DNA of 64,000 nt from Gallaecimonas sp. GXIMD4217 (lineage in GTDB: Bacteria > Pseudomonadota > Gammaproteobacteria > Enterobacterales > Gallaecimonadaceae): positions 2,914,870-2,978,869 of the forward strand of contig NZ_CP149925.1 of the NCBI RefSeq assembly GCF_038087665.1, given 5' to 3'. The position numbers were made by a program, and so were the translations under genes. The notes beneath the pieces were generated by a model. The model did not search any database, was not told where the DNA came from, and saw only the letters and a list, made by a program, of their open reading frames with translations. Positions 48,226 to 57,081 of this stretch are shown here, piece by piece; the stretch's first letter is position 1; each line of letters begins with the position of its first letter.

Positions 48226-50262
48226 TCAGTGGCCGACCCGCAGCTTCAGGAAGCCCTTGCGCAGCGCCTCCTGGATGGCCTGGTGGCCGTCTTCCCCATC
48301 CAGCTGCCCAGGGGGGGTCAGCTCCAGGCTCTGCAGCCAGACCCAGCAGGACTGGCCGGTTTCCTCCAGTTGCAGGTTGGCCTGGGCCTGGGTGAAGCGC
48401 AGCAGCTCGGTGATGACGCCGGTAGCCAGGCCGGCGCTGCGCTGGGCGATGAAGGGGTGCAGGGTCATACCCATGGCCAGCCGGCCATCCGAGAGCCCCT
48501 CGTCGCTGACGAAGCGGCCGGTGAGGCCGGCCAGCTGCTCGAACACCCCGGCCAGTTCGCTGCCGTCGCTGGCCACCGGCAGCGCCAGCAGGAAATGCTC
48601 GTCCGCAACCTGGGCCAGTAGCTGCTGTCGGGGGAAGGCCTGGTTCAGGGCCCGCACGTAGCGCCGGGTGGCGGCGGTGCTGGCCGCAATACCCCTGGTT
48701 CTGGCCAGCTCGCGCATGAAGACGGGGTAGAAGCTCAGCAGCAGCAGCGCCTGCTGCGGACGGCTGTCCTGCTCCCGGTGGCTGTTGGCCTGGTCCTGGA
48801 AATGCCGCATCACCGGCACCAGCCTGGGCAGCATGCCCTGCTCATTGGCCAGGCCGCTCAAGGGGTGCTGGCTGGCCTGGCGCTCGCTAACGACCAGCTC
48901 GGCCACCAGCCGCCTGGCCCTTTGCCACTGCCAAAGCCAGGCGGCCAGGGCCAGCAGCGACAACAGCGCCATGGCCCAGCCCAGGCCCTGCCACCACTGG
49001 GACCGGCCGGCCAGCGCCAGGCGCTGCTGTTCGCTCTGGCGCAGGCGATCGGCCATGTCGACCCTGTCCTGGAGCCGGTTCAGGGCCCGGCGCCCTTCGT
49101 TGATGTCGTCGGCGGCCATCTTCTCGTTGAGTTGCCAGGCCTGGCGCAGGTGCGCCAGGGCCAGGGCCGGCTCCCCGCCGTCCTCGTAGAGTTTGGCCAG
49201 CCGCTCATGGGCGTGGGTCCGCTCCTGCCAGGAACTGATGTCATCCCGGCCGGCCAGCAGCTGCACCGATTCCTCCAGCATGGCAATGGCGCTTTGTGGC
49301 GCCTCGGCTTCCAGCATGGATGCCCGCAGCCCCAGGGCGGTGCCCAGGTAGAAGGGGTTCTTGCTGCCCCTGAAGGCCTTGATGGCCTCGTCCAGGTAGC
49401 GGCCGGCCTTGTCGGCGTCGGAGCCCATCTCCAGGTAGAGCTGGCCCATGTTGAGCTGGGCCTTGGCCACCGACAGCCGCCGGCCCTGCTCCCGGTACAG
49501 CGCCATGGCGTTGAGGTTCTCGTCCAGGGCCCGGCCGAGCTGGCCCATCTTCTGGTAGGTGACGGCCAGGCCCACCAGCAGATCCGGCACGGCCGAGGCC
49601 GGTCCGTGCTGTTGCGCCAGCGCCAGGGCCTCGCTCAGGTAGCGCCTGGCCTGGGGATAGTCCTGGTTCTTGCGGTAGATGCGGCCCTTGGTGGCCAGGA
49701 TCGACTGGCGCAGGCCGGGATCGTCCTCAGCCACCAGCCGCAGCGACGCCTCGTCCAGATGGTCCAGGGCGGCCACCAGGGCATCCTGGCGGTACATGAG
49801 CCGGCCGAGCCGGTACAGGGCCCGGGCTTCATCCCGGGGCGACTGGCGCTGGCCGGCCTGCTCCAGGGCGTGGCGGAAGTGGAACTCGGCGTGATCGTAG
49901 CGGGCCAGGAACTGGTTGAGGGAGCCCTGCTCTACCCAGATCTCCATCTGCACCGGCAGGGCCAGCCGGTCCTGGATGGGGGCCACCAGGGCGGCGGCCT
50001 CGGCCAGGGTCGTCAGCGAGGCCTCATAGTCGCGGTCGACCCGGCTCTGGTAGTTGGCGTGCAGATAGAGGGCTCGCGCCAGGGTCAGGTCGTCGCCCCC
50101 GGCCAGGCTTTCCTCCCGGGCCAGTTCGACCAGCTGCTGCCAGTTGCCGAGCCGGCCCTGGGGCCAGCTCTTGCGCTGCTCCCAGGCTGTCTTCAGATCC
50201 TCGAAGGCGCCGGCCCAGAGGCAGGGGGTCCAGAGCAGGCACAGCAGCAGCCATCGTCCCAT
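48226..50262 (-). CDS. TPR-repeat membrane protein with a degenerate GGDEF-like domain (paralogue 1)
   Basis: A 678-residue protein. A signal peptide (MGRWLLLCLLWTPCLWAGAF) leads into a long periplasmic TPR array (about 25-400), then a TM helix (WWQGLGWAMALLSLLALAAWLWQW, about 425-448) and a cytoplasmic domain that resembles GGDEF: HPLSGLANEQGM stands where DPLTGL is normal and VADEHFLLALPV where GGDEF would be. The catalytic Gly-Gly is lost, so cyclase activity is unlikely. The end (IQEALRKGFLKL) matches the paralogue at 57082. GGAGG precedes the ATG. Confidence 0.78.
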   Translation of the reverse strand: MGRWLLLCLLWTPCLWAGAFEDLKTAWEQRKSWPQGRLGNWQQLVELAREESLAGGDDLTLARALYLHANYQSRVDRDYEASLTTLAEAAALVAPIQDRLALPVQMEIWVEQGSLNQFLARYDHAEFHFRHALEQAGQRQSPRDEARALYRLGRLMYRQDALVAALDHLDEASLRLVAEDDPGLRQSILATKGRIYRKNQDYPQARRYLSEALALAQQHGPASAVPDLLVGLAVTYQKMGQLGRALDENLNAMALYREQGRRLSVAKAQLNMGQLYLEMGSDADKAGRYLDEAIKAFRGSKNPFYLGTALGLRASMLEAEAPQSAIAMLEESVQLLAGRDDISSWQERTHAHERLAKLYEDGGEPALALAHLRQAWQLNEKMAADDINEGRRALNRLQDRVDMADRLRQSEQQRLALAGRSQWWQGLGWAMALLSLLALAAWLWQWQRARRLVAELVVSERQASQHPLSGLANEQGMLPRLVPVMRHFQDQANSHREQDSRPQQALLLLSFYPVFMRELARTRGIAASTAATRRYVRALNQAFPRQQLLAQVADEHFLLALPVASDGSELAGVFEQLAGLTGRFVSDEGLSDGRLAMGMTLHPFIAQRSAGLATGVITELLRFTQAQANLQLEETGQSCWVWLQSLELTPPGQLDGEDGHQAIQEALRKGFLKLRVGH

Positions 50263-50274
50263 CCCTTGCCTCCG

Positions 50275-50715
50275 TTAAAAATGGCCTTGTTGAAAGAGAA
50301 CCCCCAGCACCACCAGGGCCACGGTGGCCAGCGCCAGCAGGCCGACGGCAACGAACAGCAGGCCCAGGTGGTCCCGGCTAAGGCGCGGCAGCAGCCGGTA
50401 ACGCAGCCAATAGCCGCTGCCCAGGAACAGCGCCAGGGCGCCCAGCTTCATCAGCACCAGGCGGCCGACGGCGGTGCCGGGATCCCAGAGCGCCTCGATG
50501 TTGGGCGCGTTCAGCCAGGACAGGGCCACCCCGGTCGCCAGCAGCAGCAGCAGCATCGGCAACAGCAGCTTTTCCCAGGCCAGCACGAAATCGTTGAACG
50601 GCTGCAAGTCCTGGCGCGACAGGGCATAGGGCAACACGGCCGCCAGCAGCAGCAAGGGCCCGCCCCCGAACAGTAAGGCGCCCAGCACGTGCAGGGCGAT
50701 CATGTAACTGAGCAT
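50275..50715 (-). CDS. Four-helix integral membrane protein, CopD-like
   Basis: A 146-residue protein with four TM helices (MIALHVLGALLFGGGPLLLL; LLPMLLLLLATGVALSWL; LVLMKLGALALFLGSGYWL; LLFVAVGLLALATVALVVL). The helix-1 His and the helix-3 K-x-G pattern resemble CopD-type and DUF2269-like proteins, but I cannot place it with certainty. It is followed 12 bp later by the TPR gene in the same direction, so they may be cotranscribed. AGGAG precedes ATG 50715. Confidence 0.65.
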   Translation of the reverse strand: MLSYMIALHVLGALLFGGGPLLLLAAVLPYALSRQDLQPFNDFVLAWEKLLLPMLLLLLATGVALSWLNAPNIEALWDPGTAVGRLVLMKLGALALFLGSGYWLRYRLLPRLSRDHLGLLFVAVGLLALATVALVVLGVLFQQGHF

Positions 50716-50778
50716 CTTCGCTCCTTTTTGATGGCATGTTAGCCTGTCCGGACAGACCAGGCAATTTGGGGAAAAAGG

Positions 50779-51207
50779 ATGGGGATCAGAGCATTAGCAC
50801 TGGCCTTCTTGCTGGCGGCCGGCGCCGTCCAGGCCAGCGAGGAAGACGCCATCAGGGCGGTGCTGGCCAAGCAGAGCGCGGCCTGGAACCGGGGCGACAT
50901 CCCGGCCTTTATGGACGGCTACTGGCAAAGCGAGCAGTTGCGCTTCGCCTCCGGCAACAGGGTCACCCACGGCTGGCAACAGACCCTCAAGGGCTACCAG
51001 CAGCGCTACCCGGACCAGGCCACCATGGGCGAGCTGCGCTTCGACATCAGGGAAGTGCGGGTGCTGGGCGAGCGCCACGCCCTGGTATTCGGCCACTGGC
51101 AGCTGCAAAGACAGGGTGACAGGCCCGAAGGCCTGTTCACCCTGTTGATGGAGAAGATCCGGGGAGACTGGAAGGTGGTGGCCGACCATACCTCGTCGGC
51201 CCCCTAG
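50779..51207 (+). CDS. Exported SnoaL/NTF2-like (DUF4440) protein
   Basis: A 142-residue protein with a signal peptide (MGIRALALAFLLAAGAVQA) and a single NTF2-like cone fold: AIRAVLAKQSAAWNRGDIPAFMDGYW is the typical first helix, and ALVFGHWQL...DWKVVADHTS the closing strands. Function is unknown; such domains bind small ligands or act as isomerases. It is convergent with the GIN-domain gene, only two bases apart, with no terminator visible between them. Confidence 0.8.
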   Translation: MGIRALALAFLLAAGAVQASEEDAIRAVLAKQSAAWNRGDIPAFMDGYWQSEQLRFASGNRVTHGWQQTLKGYQQRYPDQATMGELRFDIREVRVLGERHALVFGHWQLQRQGDRPEGLFTLLMEKIRGDWKVVADHTSSAP

Positions 51208-51209
51208 GC

Positions 51210-51950
51210 TTATTCGCCTTTCTGCTTGACCTTGCCGGAGCCCATGATGCTCTGGCTGAGCTTGGGCGAGCCGTGGTAGCTGACATCACCGCTGCCGGCG
51301 ATGCTGATGTCCAGCTTGTCGGCGGCATGGACCTCGACATCACCGCTGCCGGCGATGGACACCTCGACCCTGCTGGCCTTGACCTGGCTGCTGGTGGAGC
51401 CGGAGCCGGCGATGCTGATGTCCATGCTGTCGGCCTGGCCCTTGCCGATACGGATGTCACCGCTGCCGGCCACGTCCAGGTCGATGTCACTGTAGTTGGC
51501 ACCGGCCATGTCCAGGTCACCGCTGCCGGCCACGCCCAGATCCAGATGATCGCCGCTGAAGGCCTCGACCTTGACATCGCCTGAGCCGGCCAGGTTCAGC
51601 TCTTCCAGGGCGGACAGGGTGATCTCCACCTCGATATCCTTGCTGGGTTCCAGGTCATAGCCGCGCTTGGCCTTGAGGGACAGCTCGTCACCGTCCAGGT
51701 CGATGACGATATGGGCCAGGATGTTTTCCTCGGCGCTGATGCGCAGCTCGGCCCGGTCGCCCTTCTTGATGGTGACATGGGCGGGGATGGCGATATTGAC
51801 TTCGTCGACCTGGCCCAGGCTCTGCTGCTGTTCGGTCATCTTGCCGTTGCCTTCGATGTCCTTGTCGCCCCAGGCGTAGGCGGACAGGTGAACGGTACCC
51901 ATGACCAGGGCGGCGGCGCCCAAAATGGCAAATTGCGGTTTCACAAGCAT
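51210..51950 (-). CDS. Exported GIN-domain (DUF2807) beta-solenoid protein
   Basis: A 246-residue secreted or periplasmic protein. After a signal peptide (about 1-27), a DUF2807 head-GIN fold repeats an AGSGD turn about every 20 residues (LNLAGSGDVKVEA, LGVAGSGDLDMAG, LDVAGSGDIRIGK, ISIAGSGSTSSQ, VSIAGSGDVEVHA, ISIAGSGDVSYHG). This is a regular right-handed beta-helix. The family was named as a putative auto-transporter adhesin head, but no transporter domain is present. Role unknown. Confidence 0.85.
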   Translation of the reverse strand: MLVKPQFAILGAAALVMGTVHLSAYAWGDKDIEGNGKMTEQQQSLGQVDEVNIAIPAHVTIKKGDRAELRISAEENILAHIVIDLDGDELSLKAKRGYDLEPSKDIEVEITLSALEELNLAGSGDVKVEAFSGDHLDLGVAGSGDLDMAGANYSDIDLDVAGSGDIRIGKGQADSMDISIAGSGSTSSQVKASRVEVSIAGSGDVEVHAADKLDISIAGSGDVSYHGSPKLSQSIMGSGKVKQKGE

Positions 51951-52023
51951 CTCCTTTGATGTGTTGACGGTTACAATTTAGCAACCGCCATGCCAAACCG
52001 CTAATTAGTTGTTTTACAAACTA

Positions 52024-53253
52024 TTACTGGACGACTTCCGTTTTGAGACTGGCGTGTTCCACCACTTGCTGGTGTGTTTCACCAACTTTCCTGCCCTGCC
52101 AGATGGCCAGCACCGCAAAGCCGCTCAGCAGGGCCCCCAGGGGCAGGGCGTCGTGCTGGGGGATCTGCGCCGACAGCGCCGCCGCCAGGCCGCAGCCCAG
52201 GTTCTGCAGGCCGCCCAGCAGGGCCCCGGCGGCGCCGGCGCCCTTGCGAAAAGGCGACAGGGCCCCCGAGGTGGCCACGGGCCCCAGCAGGCCGGCGGCG
52301 AAGAAGTAGCAGGACACCGGCAGCAGCAGGCTCCAGGCCGACAGCGGCAATGCCCAGGCCAGCAGCAGCAACAGCAGGGCCGAGGCCAGCAGCAGCCGCA
52401 GCCCGACCTTCATCAGCCTGTTGTGGGACCACCTGGTGCTGAAGAAGGCGGCCGCGAAGGAGCCGGCCACATAGGGCGGCAGCGGCAGCACGAACATCAG
52501 GCTCACCGCCCAGGCCGGGTAACCCAGGCGCTCGCCCAGCAGGATGCCGGCCACGGCCTCGAACACCACCACGCCGGCGAACACCGCCACCAGGGTCCAC
52601 AGGTGGCCCTGGAAGACCGGCTCTCGCCAGACGCTCTGGTAGCGGCGCAGCAGGGAGCCCTGTTCGGCACCGGCCTCGGCATGGGTCTCGTCGAAGGCCA
52701 GCCACAGCAGAACCCACACCAGCACCGAGAAGCCGGCCAGGAAGCCGTAGCAGGCCCGCCAGTCGAACCAGGACACCAGGCCGCCGCCGATCACCGGCGC
52801 CAGGATAGGCGAGAAGATCAGCGCCATGCCCAGCAGGCCGTTGACCCTGGTCAGCTGCGGCCCTTCGAACCTGTCCCTGGGCACGGTCCTGGCCATGACA
52901 CCGCCAACACCGGAGCCCAGGCCCTGTACGGCCGAGCCCAGCAGCAGCAGTTCAAAGCTGGCGGCAAAGGTGGCCAGCAGTGATCCCAGGCAGAACACCG
53001 CCAGGCCGAACAGGATCACCGGCCGGCGACCGACGGCGTCGGACCAGGGACCGTAGCAGAATTGCGACAGGCCGTAGCAGAACAGGTACAGGGCCATCAG
53101 CAGCTGGGTCTGACCAGGCGCTATGGCAAATTCCTGGGCTATGGCGCCCTGGCCCGGCACGAACAGGGTCTGGGCCATCTGACCGACGGCGGTCAGGCTG
53201 GCCAGCAGGAAGAGAAAGGTAGACAAAGAAGGCGTACGCGGCATAACGAACAC
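52024..53253 (-). CDS. emrD: Major facilitator multidrug transporter, EmrD-like
   Basis: Twelve-helix proton-driven exporter of about 409 residues. AVGQMAQTLFVPGQGAIA, FCYGPWSDAVGRRPVIL (the MFS motif A region) and GLGSGVGGVMARTVPRDRFE are very close to E. coli EmrD. AGGGG lies four bases before the GTG at 53253; ATG 53244 is the alternative start. The gap 53254-53461 (about 210 bp, more AT-rich) holds its promoter region and no gene I can support. Confidence 0.87.
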   Translation of the reverse strand: MFVMPRTPSLSTFLFLLASLTAVGQMAQTLFVPGQGAIAQEFAIAPGQTQLLMALYLFCYGLSQFCYGPWSDAVGRRPVILFGLAVFCLGSLLATFAASFELLLLGSAVQGLGSGVGGVMARTVPRDRFEGPQLTRVNGLLGMALIFSPILAPVIGGGLVSWFDWRACYGFLAGFSVLVWVLLWLAFDETHAEAGAEQGSLLRRYQSVWREPVFQGHLWTLVAVFAGVVVFEAVAGILLGERLGYPAWAVSLMFVLPLPPYVAGSFAAAFFSTRWSHNRLMKVGLRLLLASALLLLLLAWALPLSAWSLLLPVSCYFFAAGLLGPVATSGALSPFRKGAGAAGALLGGLQNLGCGLAAALSAQIPQHDALPLGALLSGFAVLAIWQGRKVGETHQQVVEHASLKTEVVQ

Positions 53254-53461
53254 CAAACCCCTGAAATTTGTTAAAAAAGCGCTAAAAAATTCTTCTCACG
53301 ACCATCAACGGCCTAAAAGAGCGGGAAAAATCGGCACTACCCCGCTCTCTGGCACCAAAATAAAAACAAGGCCTTGGAGAATCGCGCGCAATCTACCAGC
53401 CAGGGGTTAACTTGTCATGACGGCGCCTTGATACAGTTTCGGCATTAAAACTGTAAAAACG

Positions 53462-54646
53462 TCAATCTATCTTGACGAGCCTGGCCATGTAGAAACCGTC
53501 GCCATCGTACTGATCCGGCTGCAGGCGCCGCTCGGCCTCCAGCAGGAAACGGCCGGGGTGGCGTGCCAGGAAGGCGGCCACCTGGGCCTCGTTTTCACTG
53601 GGCAGGATGGAGCAGGTGGCGTAGACCAGCTTGCCGCCGGCCTTGAGCATGCGGGCGTAGGAGTCGAGGATCTCGGCCTGGGTGGCCAGCAGCTGGTCGA
53701 GATCGGCGGCCTGCAGCTGCCACTTGCCGTCGGGGTTGCGGCGCAGCACGCCGGTGCCGCTGCAGGGCACGTCCAGCAGCAGCCGATCGGCCTTGCCCTT
53801 GAGGCGCTTGATGGTGGCGCTGCCTTCGATGTGGCGGCTTTCCAGGTTGTGGATGCCGGCCCGGCGGGCACGCTTCTTCAGGGCCTTGAGCTTGCCCTCG
53901 AAGATGTCCATGGCCAGCAACCGGCCCCGGTTTGCCATCAGCGCCGCCAGGTGCAGGGTCTTGCCGCCGGCACCGGCACAGGCATCGATGACGGTCATGC
54001 CGGGCGTCACCTCCAGGAAGGGCGCCACCTGCTGGGAGCCCAAGTCCTGCTGTTCGAAGGCGCCCTGGTGGAAGGCCTTGGTCTTGAACAGGGCCCGGTG
54101 GCCCTGGACCTTGAGCGCCTCCCCTTCCAGGCGGGTCGGCACCTTTTCATGGTGCAGGGCGTGGTGCAAGGACTTGGCATCGGTAACCAGGGTGTTGGCG
54201 CGCAGGTACTGGGCCGGTGGTCTATTGAGGGCTGCACGCAGCGGCGGCCAGCCATCGCCCAGCTCGGCCTGGGCACGTTCATCCAGCCACTGGGGGAAGC
54301 TGTGCCAGACGGCGCCATCGGCCTTGGCCTCGCGCAGCCGGGCCGGCCAGTCGACGCCCCTGAGCCGCGGCAGCTCCAGGGCCTGGGCCGGCCGTTCGAG
54401 TCGCTGCCAGGCGCTGAGCAGCAGGGGAATTTCCCCCTTGTGGCGTAAGGGCCAGCCGACACCGGCCAGGAAGGCGTAGCGGCGGCCGAAACGCACCAGA
54501 TGCTGGCCGCTTTCCGCCAGCCAGGGCCTGGCCGGCGCCGGCAGGGTCGGCAACAGGCGCTGCAGCACCTTGTCCAGGGGATGGCCCTGCAGCAATACGT
54601 CCTCGAGGAGTGCCTTCAGGCTGTCTGTTGCTTTCTGTGCGTTCAT
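53462..54646 (-). CDS. RsmB/NOP2-family RNA (cytosine-C5) methyltransferase
   Basis: SAM-dependent m5C methyltransferase of 394 residues. The SAM site is DACAGAGGKTLHLA (about 230), and the two catalytic-motif Cys are in LLLDVPCSGTGVLRRNP and YATCSILPSENE. Substrate is likely rRNA or tRNA; the N-terminal domain differs from RsmB and RsmF, so I give no symbol. The likely start ATG 54646 directly follows the T-tract of the preceding terminator and has no ribosome binding site; an in-frame ATG at 54676 is the first base of the terminator stem. Confidence 0.85.
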   Translation of the reverse strand: MNAQKATDSLKALLEDVLLQGHPLDKVLQRLLPTLPAPARPWLAESGQHLVRFGRRYAFLAGVGWPLRHKGEIPLLLSAWQRLERPAQALELPRLRGVDWPARLREAKADGAVWHSFPQWLDERAQAELGDGWPPLRAALNRPPAQYLRANTLVTDAKSLHHALHHEKVPTRLEGEALKVQGHRALFKTKAFHQGAFEQQDLGSQQVAPFLEVTPGMTVIDACAGAGGKTLHLAALMANRGRLLAMDIFEGKLKALKKRARRAGIHNLESRHIEGSATIKRLKGKADRLLLDVPCSGTGVLRRNPDGKWQLQAADLDQLLATQAEILDSYARMLKAGGKLVYATCSILPSENEAQVAAFLARHPGRFLLEAERRLQPDQYDGDGFYMARLVKID

Positions 54647-54676
54647 AAAAAATGCCCTGCCAAACTGGCAGGGCAT
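54647..54676 (-). terminator. Terminator of the DUF4382 gene, abutting the methyltransferase start
   Basis: A perfect 11 bp stem (ATGCCCTGCCA/TGGCAGGGCAT) with a three-base loop is followed on the reverse strand by six Ts and then immediately by ATG. It lies 30 bp after the DUF4382 stop. Confidence 0.88.
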
Positions 54677-54705
54677 CCTAGGTCATCGCCAGGAGGCTGG
54701 CAAGC

Positions 54706-55674
54706 TTACTGGGTCGGCTGGGCGCCGCTGGCCGCCAGGGCGAACTCCGGTACCACCAGTTCGGCATCGGCCAGGGTCACTTCCTGTACGGCCGTGCCTT
54801 CGGCGGGGATGGTCACCAGCTCGGGACCTTCAAAGGTCTCGGGCAGGTCGGCCTCGCCGTTACAGGAGTAGGCCAGGCTGTAATCGCCGCTTTCCACCAG
54901 GCCAAACTTGTAGCCATAGACCTCGCCGTCCAGCGCCACTGTGGTGGAGGAGAAGGACGCGGTGGCGTCGGCCGGGGCACCGGCGGCGCCGGCATCGAAG
55001 TCCTCGGACGGGTTGGCGATGCCGTGGCCCTGGTAGAGGTAGACGGCACCGAAGGTGGTCCCTTCCTCATTGGCACAGTTGGCGGCCAGATCCGCGGCCA
55101 CGGTGCCGCTGATGGCGCCCAGGGTGGCGGTTTCCAGCAGCTCGACGCCGCGGGGCTTGATGATGTAGCGCTGCGGGCCCGGGTTGTAGGTCATGGCCTT
55201 GCGCAGGTTGAAATCGATGGTGAAGGCCAGGTTGCCGCCGGCGGCGGCCTCGAAGCCACCCAGCTTGAGTTCATCGCTGGGGCCCTTGAGTTCGAACTTG
55301 CCTTCGCCCGTGGTCACCCAGGACAGGTCCAGGTTTTCGTCGAGGATGGACAGGCGCAGGTCGGTGTAGGTGCCGGCAGGGATGACGACGCCATCCAGGG
55401 CCAGGAAGGTCTCACCGCCCTGGAAGTCGAGCAGGTCCAGGGTCACGGGATTGCCGTCGGCGTCCTGGATGGGCAGCACCACGTCCGCTTCGCCTTCACG
55501 CTTGAGGGTGATCTGATCGATGGTGACCACCACCTCGTCGGCGGTGTCGACGGGGGCATCGCCTATGGCCACGCTCAGGCGGGCTTCGCTGACGGCGGGG
55601 GTATCGCCGCTACCACCGCCACAGGCGGTGAGCATCAGGGCTGCAAGGCTGGTCAGGGCCAGTTTGGTTTTCAT
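54706..55674 (-). CDS. DUF4382 lipoprotein
   Basis: A 322-residue lipoprotein: MKTKLALTSLAALMLTACGGG carries a lipobox (LTAC) with Gly at +2, followed by a flexible Gly/Ser stretch. The DUF4382 domain follows (about 28-170; ARLSVAIGDAPVDTADEVVV is its typical opening) and then a carboxypeptidase-regulatory-like beta region. The protein is strongly acidic. GGAGGG lies before ATG 55674. It is probably anchored in the outer membrane; function unknown. Confidence 0.85.
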   Translation of the reverse strand: MKTKLALTSLAALMLTACGGGSGDTPAVSEARLSVAIGDAPVDTADEVVVTIDQITLKREGEADVVLPIQDADGNPVTLDLLDFQGGETFLALDGVVIPAGTYTDLRLSILDENLDLSWVTTGEGKFELKGPSDELKLGGFEAAAGGNLAFTIDFNLRKAMTYNPGPQRYIIKPRGVELLETATLGAISGTVAADLAANCANEEGTTFGAVYLYQGHGIANPSEDFDAGAAGAPADATASFSSTTVALDGEVYGYKFGLVESGDYSLAYSCNGEADLPETFEGPELVTIPAEGTAVQEVTLADAELVVPEFALAASGAQPTQ

Positions 55675-55737
55675 CTTCCCTCCTAAGGAGTCGTTGTTAT
55701 ATGGACGCAGCATCAAGTGTAGTAGTGCTTGCTGACC

Positions 55738-56313
55738 CTAAGATGAAGGGGACAACCAGGGCCATAGCGCCATTGCGGAAAAAAGCAGCGCAGATGCCAA
55801 GCGCAAGGCCCTGAGGGGCAGCCTGGCCAGCAGCCCGGGGCCGGCCAGCACCACCGGCAGGTTGGCCAGCATCAGCCCCAGGGTGCTGCCCACCAGCACC
55901 CAGCCCCACTGCACCGCGTCGGCGGCCAGCACCAGGGTCGCCACCTGGGTCTTGTCGCCCATCTCTGCCAGGAAGAAGGCGCCCAGGGTGACCCAGAAGG
56001 CCCGAGAGCCGCCCAGGGATTGTGAGTCCTCTTCCAGGGTGTCCGGCACCAGCAGCCACAGGGCCATGGCCAGCAGGCCGGCCGTGACCAGGCCGTCACG
56101 CCAGGACGGCGACAACCACAGCGCCAGCTGCTCGAACAGCCAGACGCCCAGGCTGCCGGCCAGGCCGTGGTTGAGCAGGGTCGCCACCAGCATGCCGGCC
56201 AGGATCGGCAGCGGCGCCCGGAAGCGGCCGATCAACAGCAGGGTCAGCAGTTGGGTCTTGTCGCCGATCTCGGCCAGGAAGATGGCCAGGGTGGAGGTTA
56301 GCAGGGTTTCCAT
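55738..56313 (-). CDS. mneA: GDT1/UPF0016-family manganese exporter
   Basis: A 191-residue, six-helix transporter with the two inverted E-x-G-D-K-T signatures (FLAEIGDKTQL near residue 13 and FLAEMGDKTQV near 110) that define UPF0016. Bacterial members such as Vibrio MneA export Mn2+. The start ATG 56313 has AAGGAT upstream; longer frames run into the riboswitch. The upstream Mn2+ riboswitch supports a manganese role strongly. Confidence 0.88.
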   Translation of the reverse strand: METLLTSTLAIFLAEIGDKTQLLTLLLIGRFRAPLPILAGMLVATLLNHGLAGSLGVWLFEQLALWLSPSWRDGLVTAGLLAMALWLLVPDTLEEDSQSLGGSRAFWVTLGAFFLAEMGDKTQVATLVLAADAVQWGWVLVGSTLGLMLANLPVVLAGPGLLARLPLRALRLASALLFSAMALWPWLSPSS

Positions 56314-56383
56314 GGGGATCCTTCTTTGGGGCAGACGAATACCAAGACGCTGCCGCCCCTGCCCCGGCAGGTCGGCACCGTCT

Positions 56384-56495
56384 CGGGTCTCGTCAAGCAC
56401 GAAGGCCGCAGTGACCATGGCGAACGCCAATCATGTTGACCACTGCCTCGCATGTAGGGCGCGAGAGACTACTCCCCCAAGAGCGGGGGCATTAT
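56384..56495 (-). ncRNA. yybP-ykoY manganese riboswitch
   Basis: On the reverse strand, CTTGGGGGAGTAG (56469-56481) and the later CGAGACC (56386-56392) are the two conserved internal-loop segments of the yybP-ykoY aptamer, with CTACATGC and a paired CTCTCGCG/CGCGAG-like helix between. The leader runs about 190 bases to the exporter ATG. In E. coli this class controls the Mn2+ genes mntP and alx. I matched it by eye from known family features; boundaries are approximate. Confidence 0.75.
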
Positions 56496-56507
56496 GGCAA
56501 AGGCGGC

Positions 56508-57074
56508 TCAGTCTTGGAAGTAGCCCAGGCCGGGGGGGATCACCTTGGGGTGGCGGCCGGTAATACCCAGGAAGAAGGTGCGGATCTGGTCCAGATCGGC
56601 TTCCATCTCCTCGCCGGGCCACAGCGGCTCGCTGATCACGAAGCGCCTGCGGCCGAAGTCCAGGCCCACCATCACCACGGGCACCCCGGCCTCCCTGGCG
56701 ATATGGTAGAAGCCCAGCTTCCAGCGCTTGACCGGGCTGCGGGTGCCTTCCGGGGCCAAGCCAAGGACGAAGTCCGGCTCGTCGCGAAAGTACTGCACCA
56801 CCTGGGCCACCAGGGCATTGGCCCTGTGCCGCACCACCGGATAGCCGCCCAGGGCCCGGAACAGCCAGCCGAAGGGGAAACGGAACAACTGGTGCTTGCC
56901 CAGGAAGCGGACCTTTTGCCCAAGGGCGGTCCTGGCCAGCATGCCCATCACGAAGTCCCAGTTGGAGGTGTGGGGGCCGGCGATGATCAGGTACTGGCGC
57001 AGCCCGGGCAGCTCGCCTTCAACATGCCAACCGAGCCGGCGCAGCAGCCAGCCTGAAAAGCCTTTCATCTTCAT
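56508..57074 (-). CDS. PlsC-family acyltransferase
   Basis: A 188-residue lysophosphatidate-type acyltransferase. The H-x4-D motif is IAGPHTSNWDFVMG (about 35), the glycerol-phosphate-binding motif is GLAPEGTRSPVKRWK (about 105), and GGYPVVRHR lies between. It is shorter than PlsC of E. coli (245) and is of the soluble or peripheral type seen beside other lipid genes. The start is seven bases after the TPR gene stop, with a poor ribosome binding site, so translation is probably coupled. Confidence 0.85.
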   Translation of the reverse strand: MKMKGFSGWLLRRLGWHVEGELPGLRQYLIIAGPHTSNWDFVMGMLARTALGQKVRFLGKHQLFRFPFGWLFRALGGYPVVRHRANALVAQVVQYFRDEPDFVLGLAPEGTRSPVKRWKLGFYHIAREAGVPVVMVGLDFGRRRFVISEPLWPGEEMEADLDQIRTFFLGITGRHPKVIPPGLGYFQD

Positions 57075-57081
57075 GGGGTCA

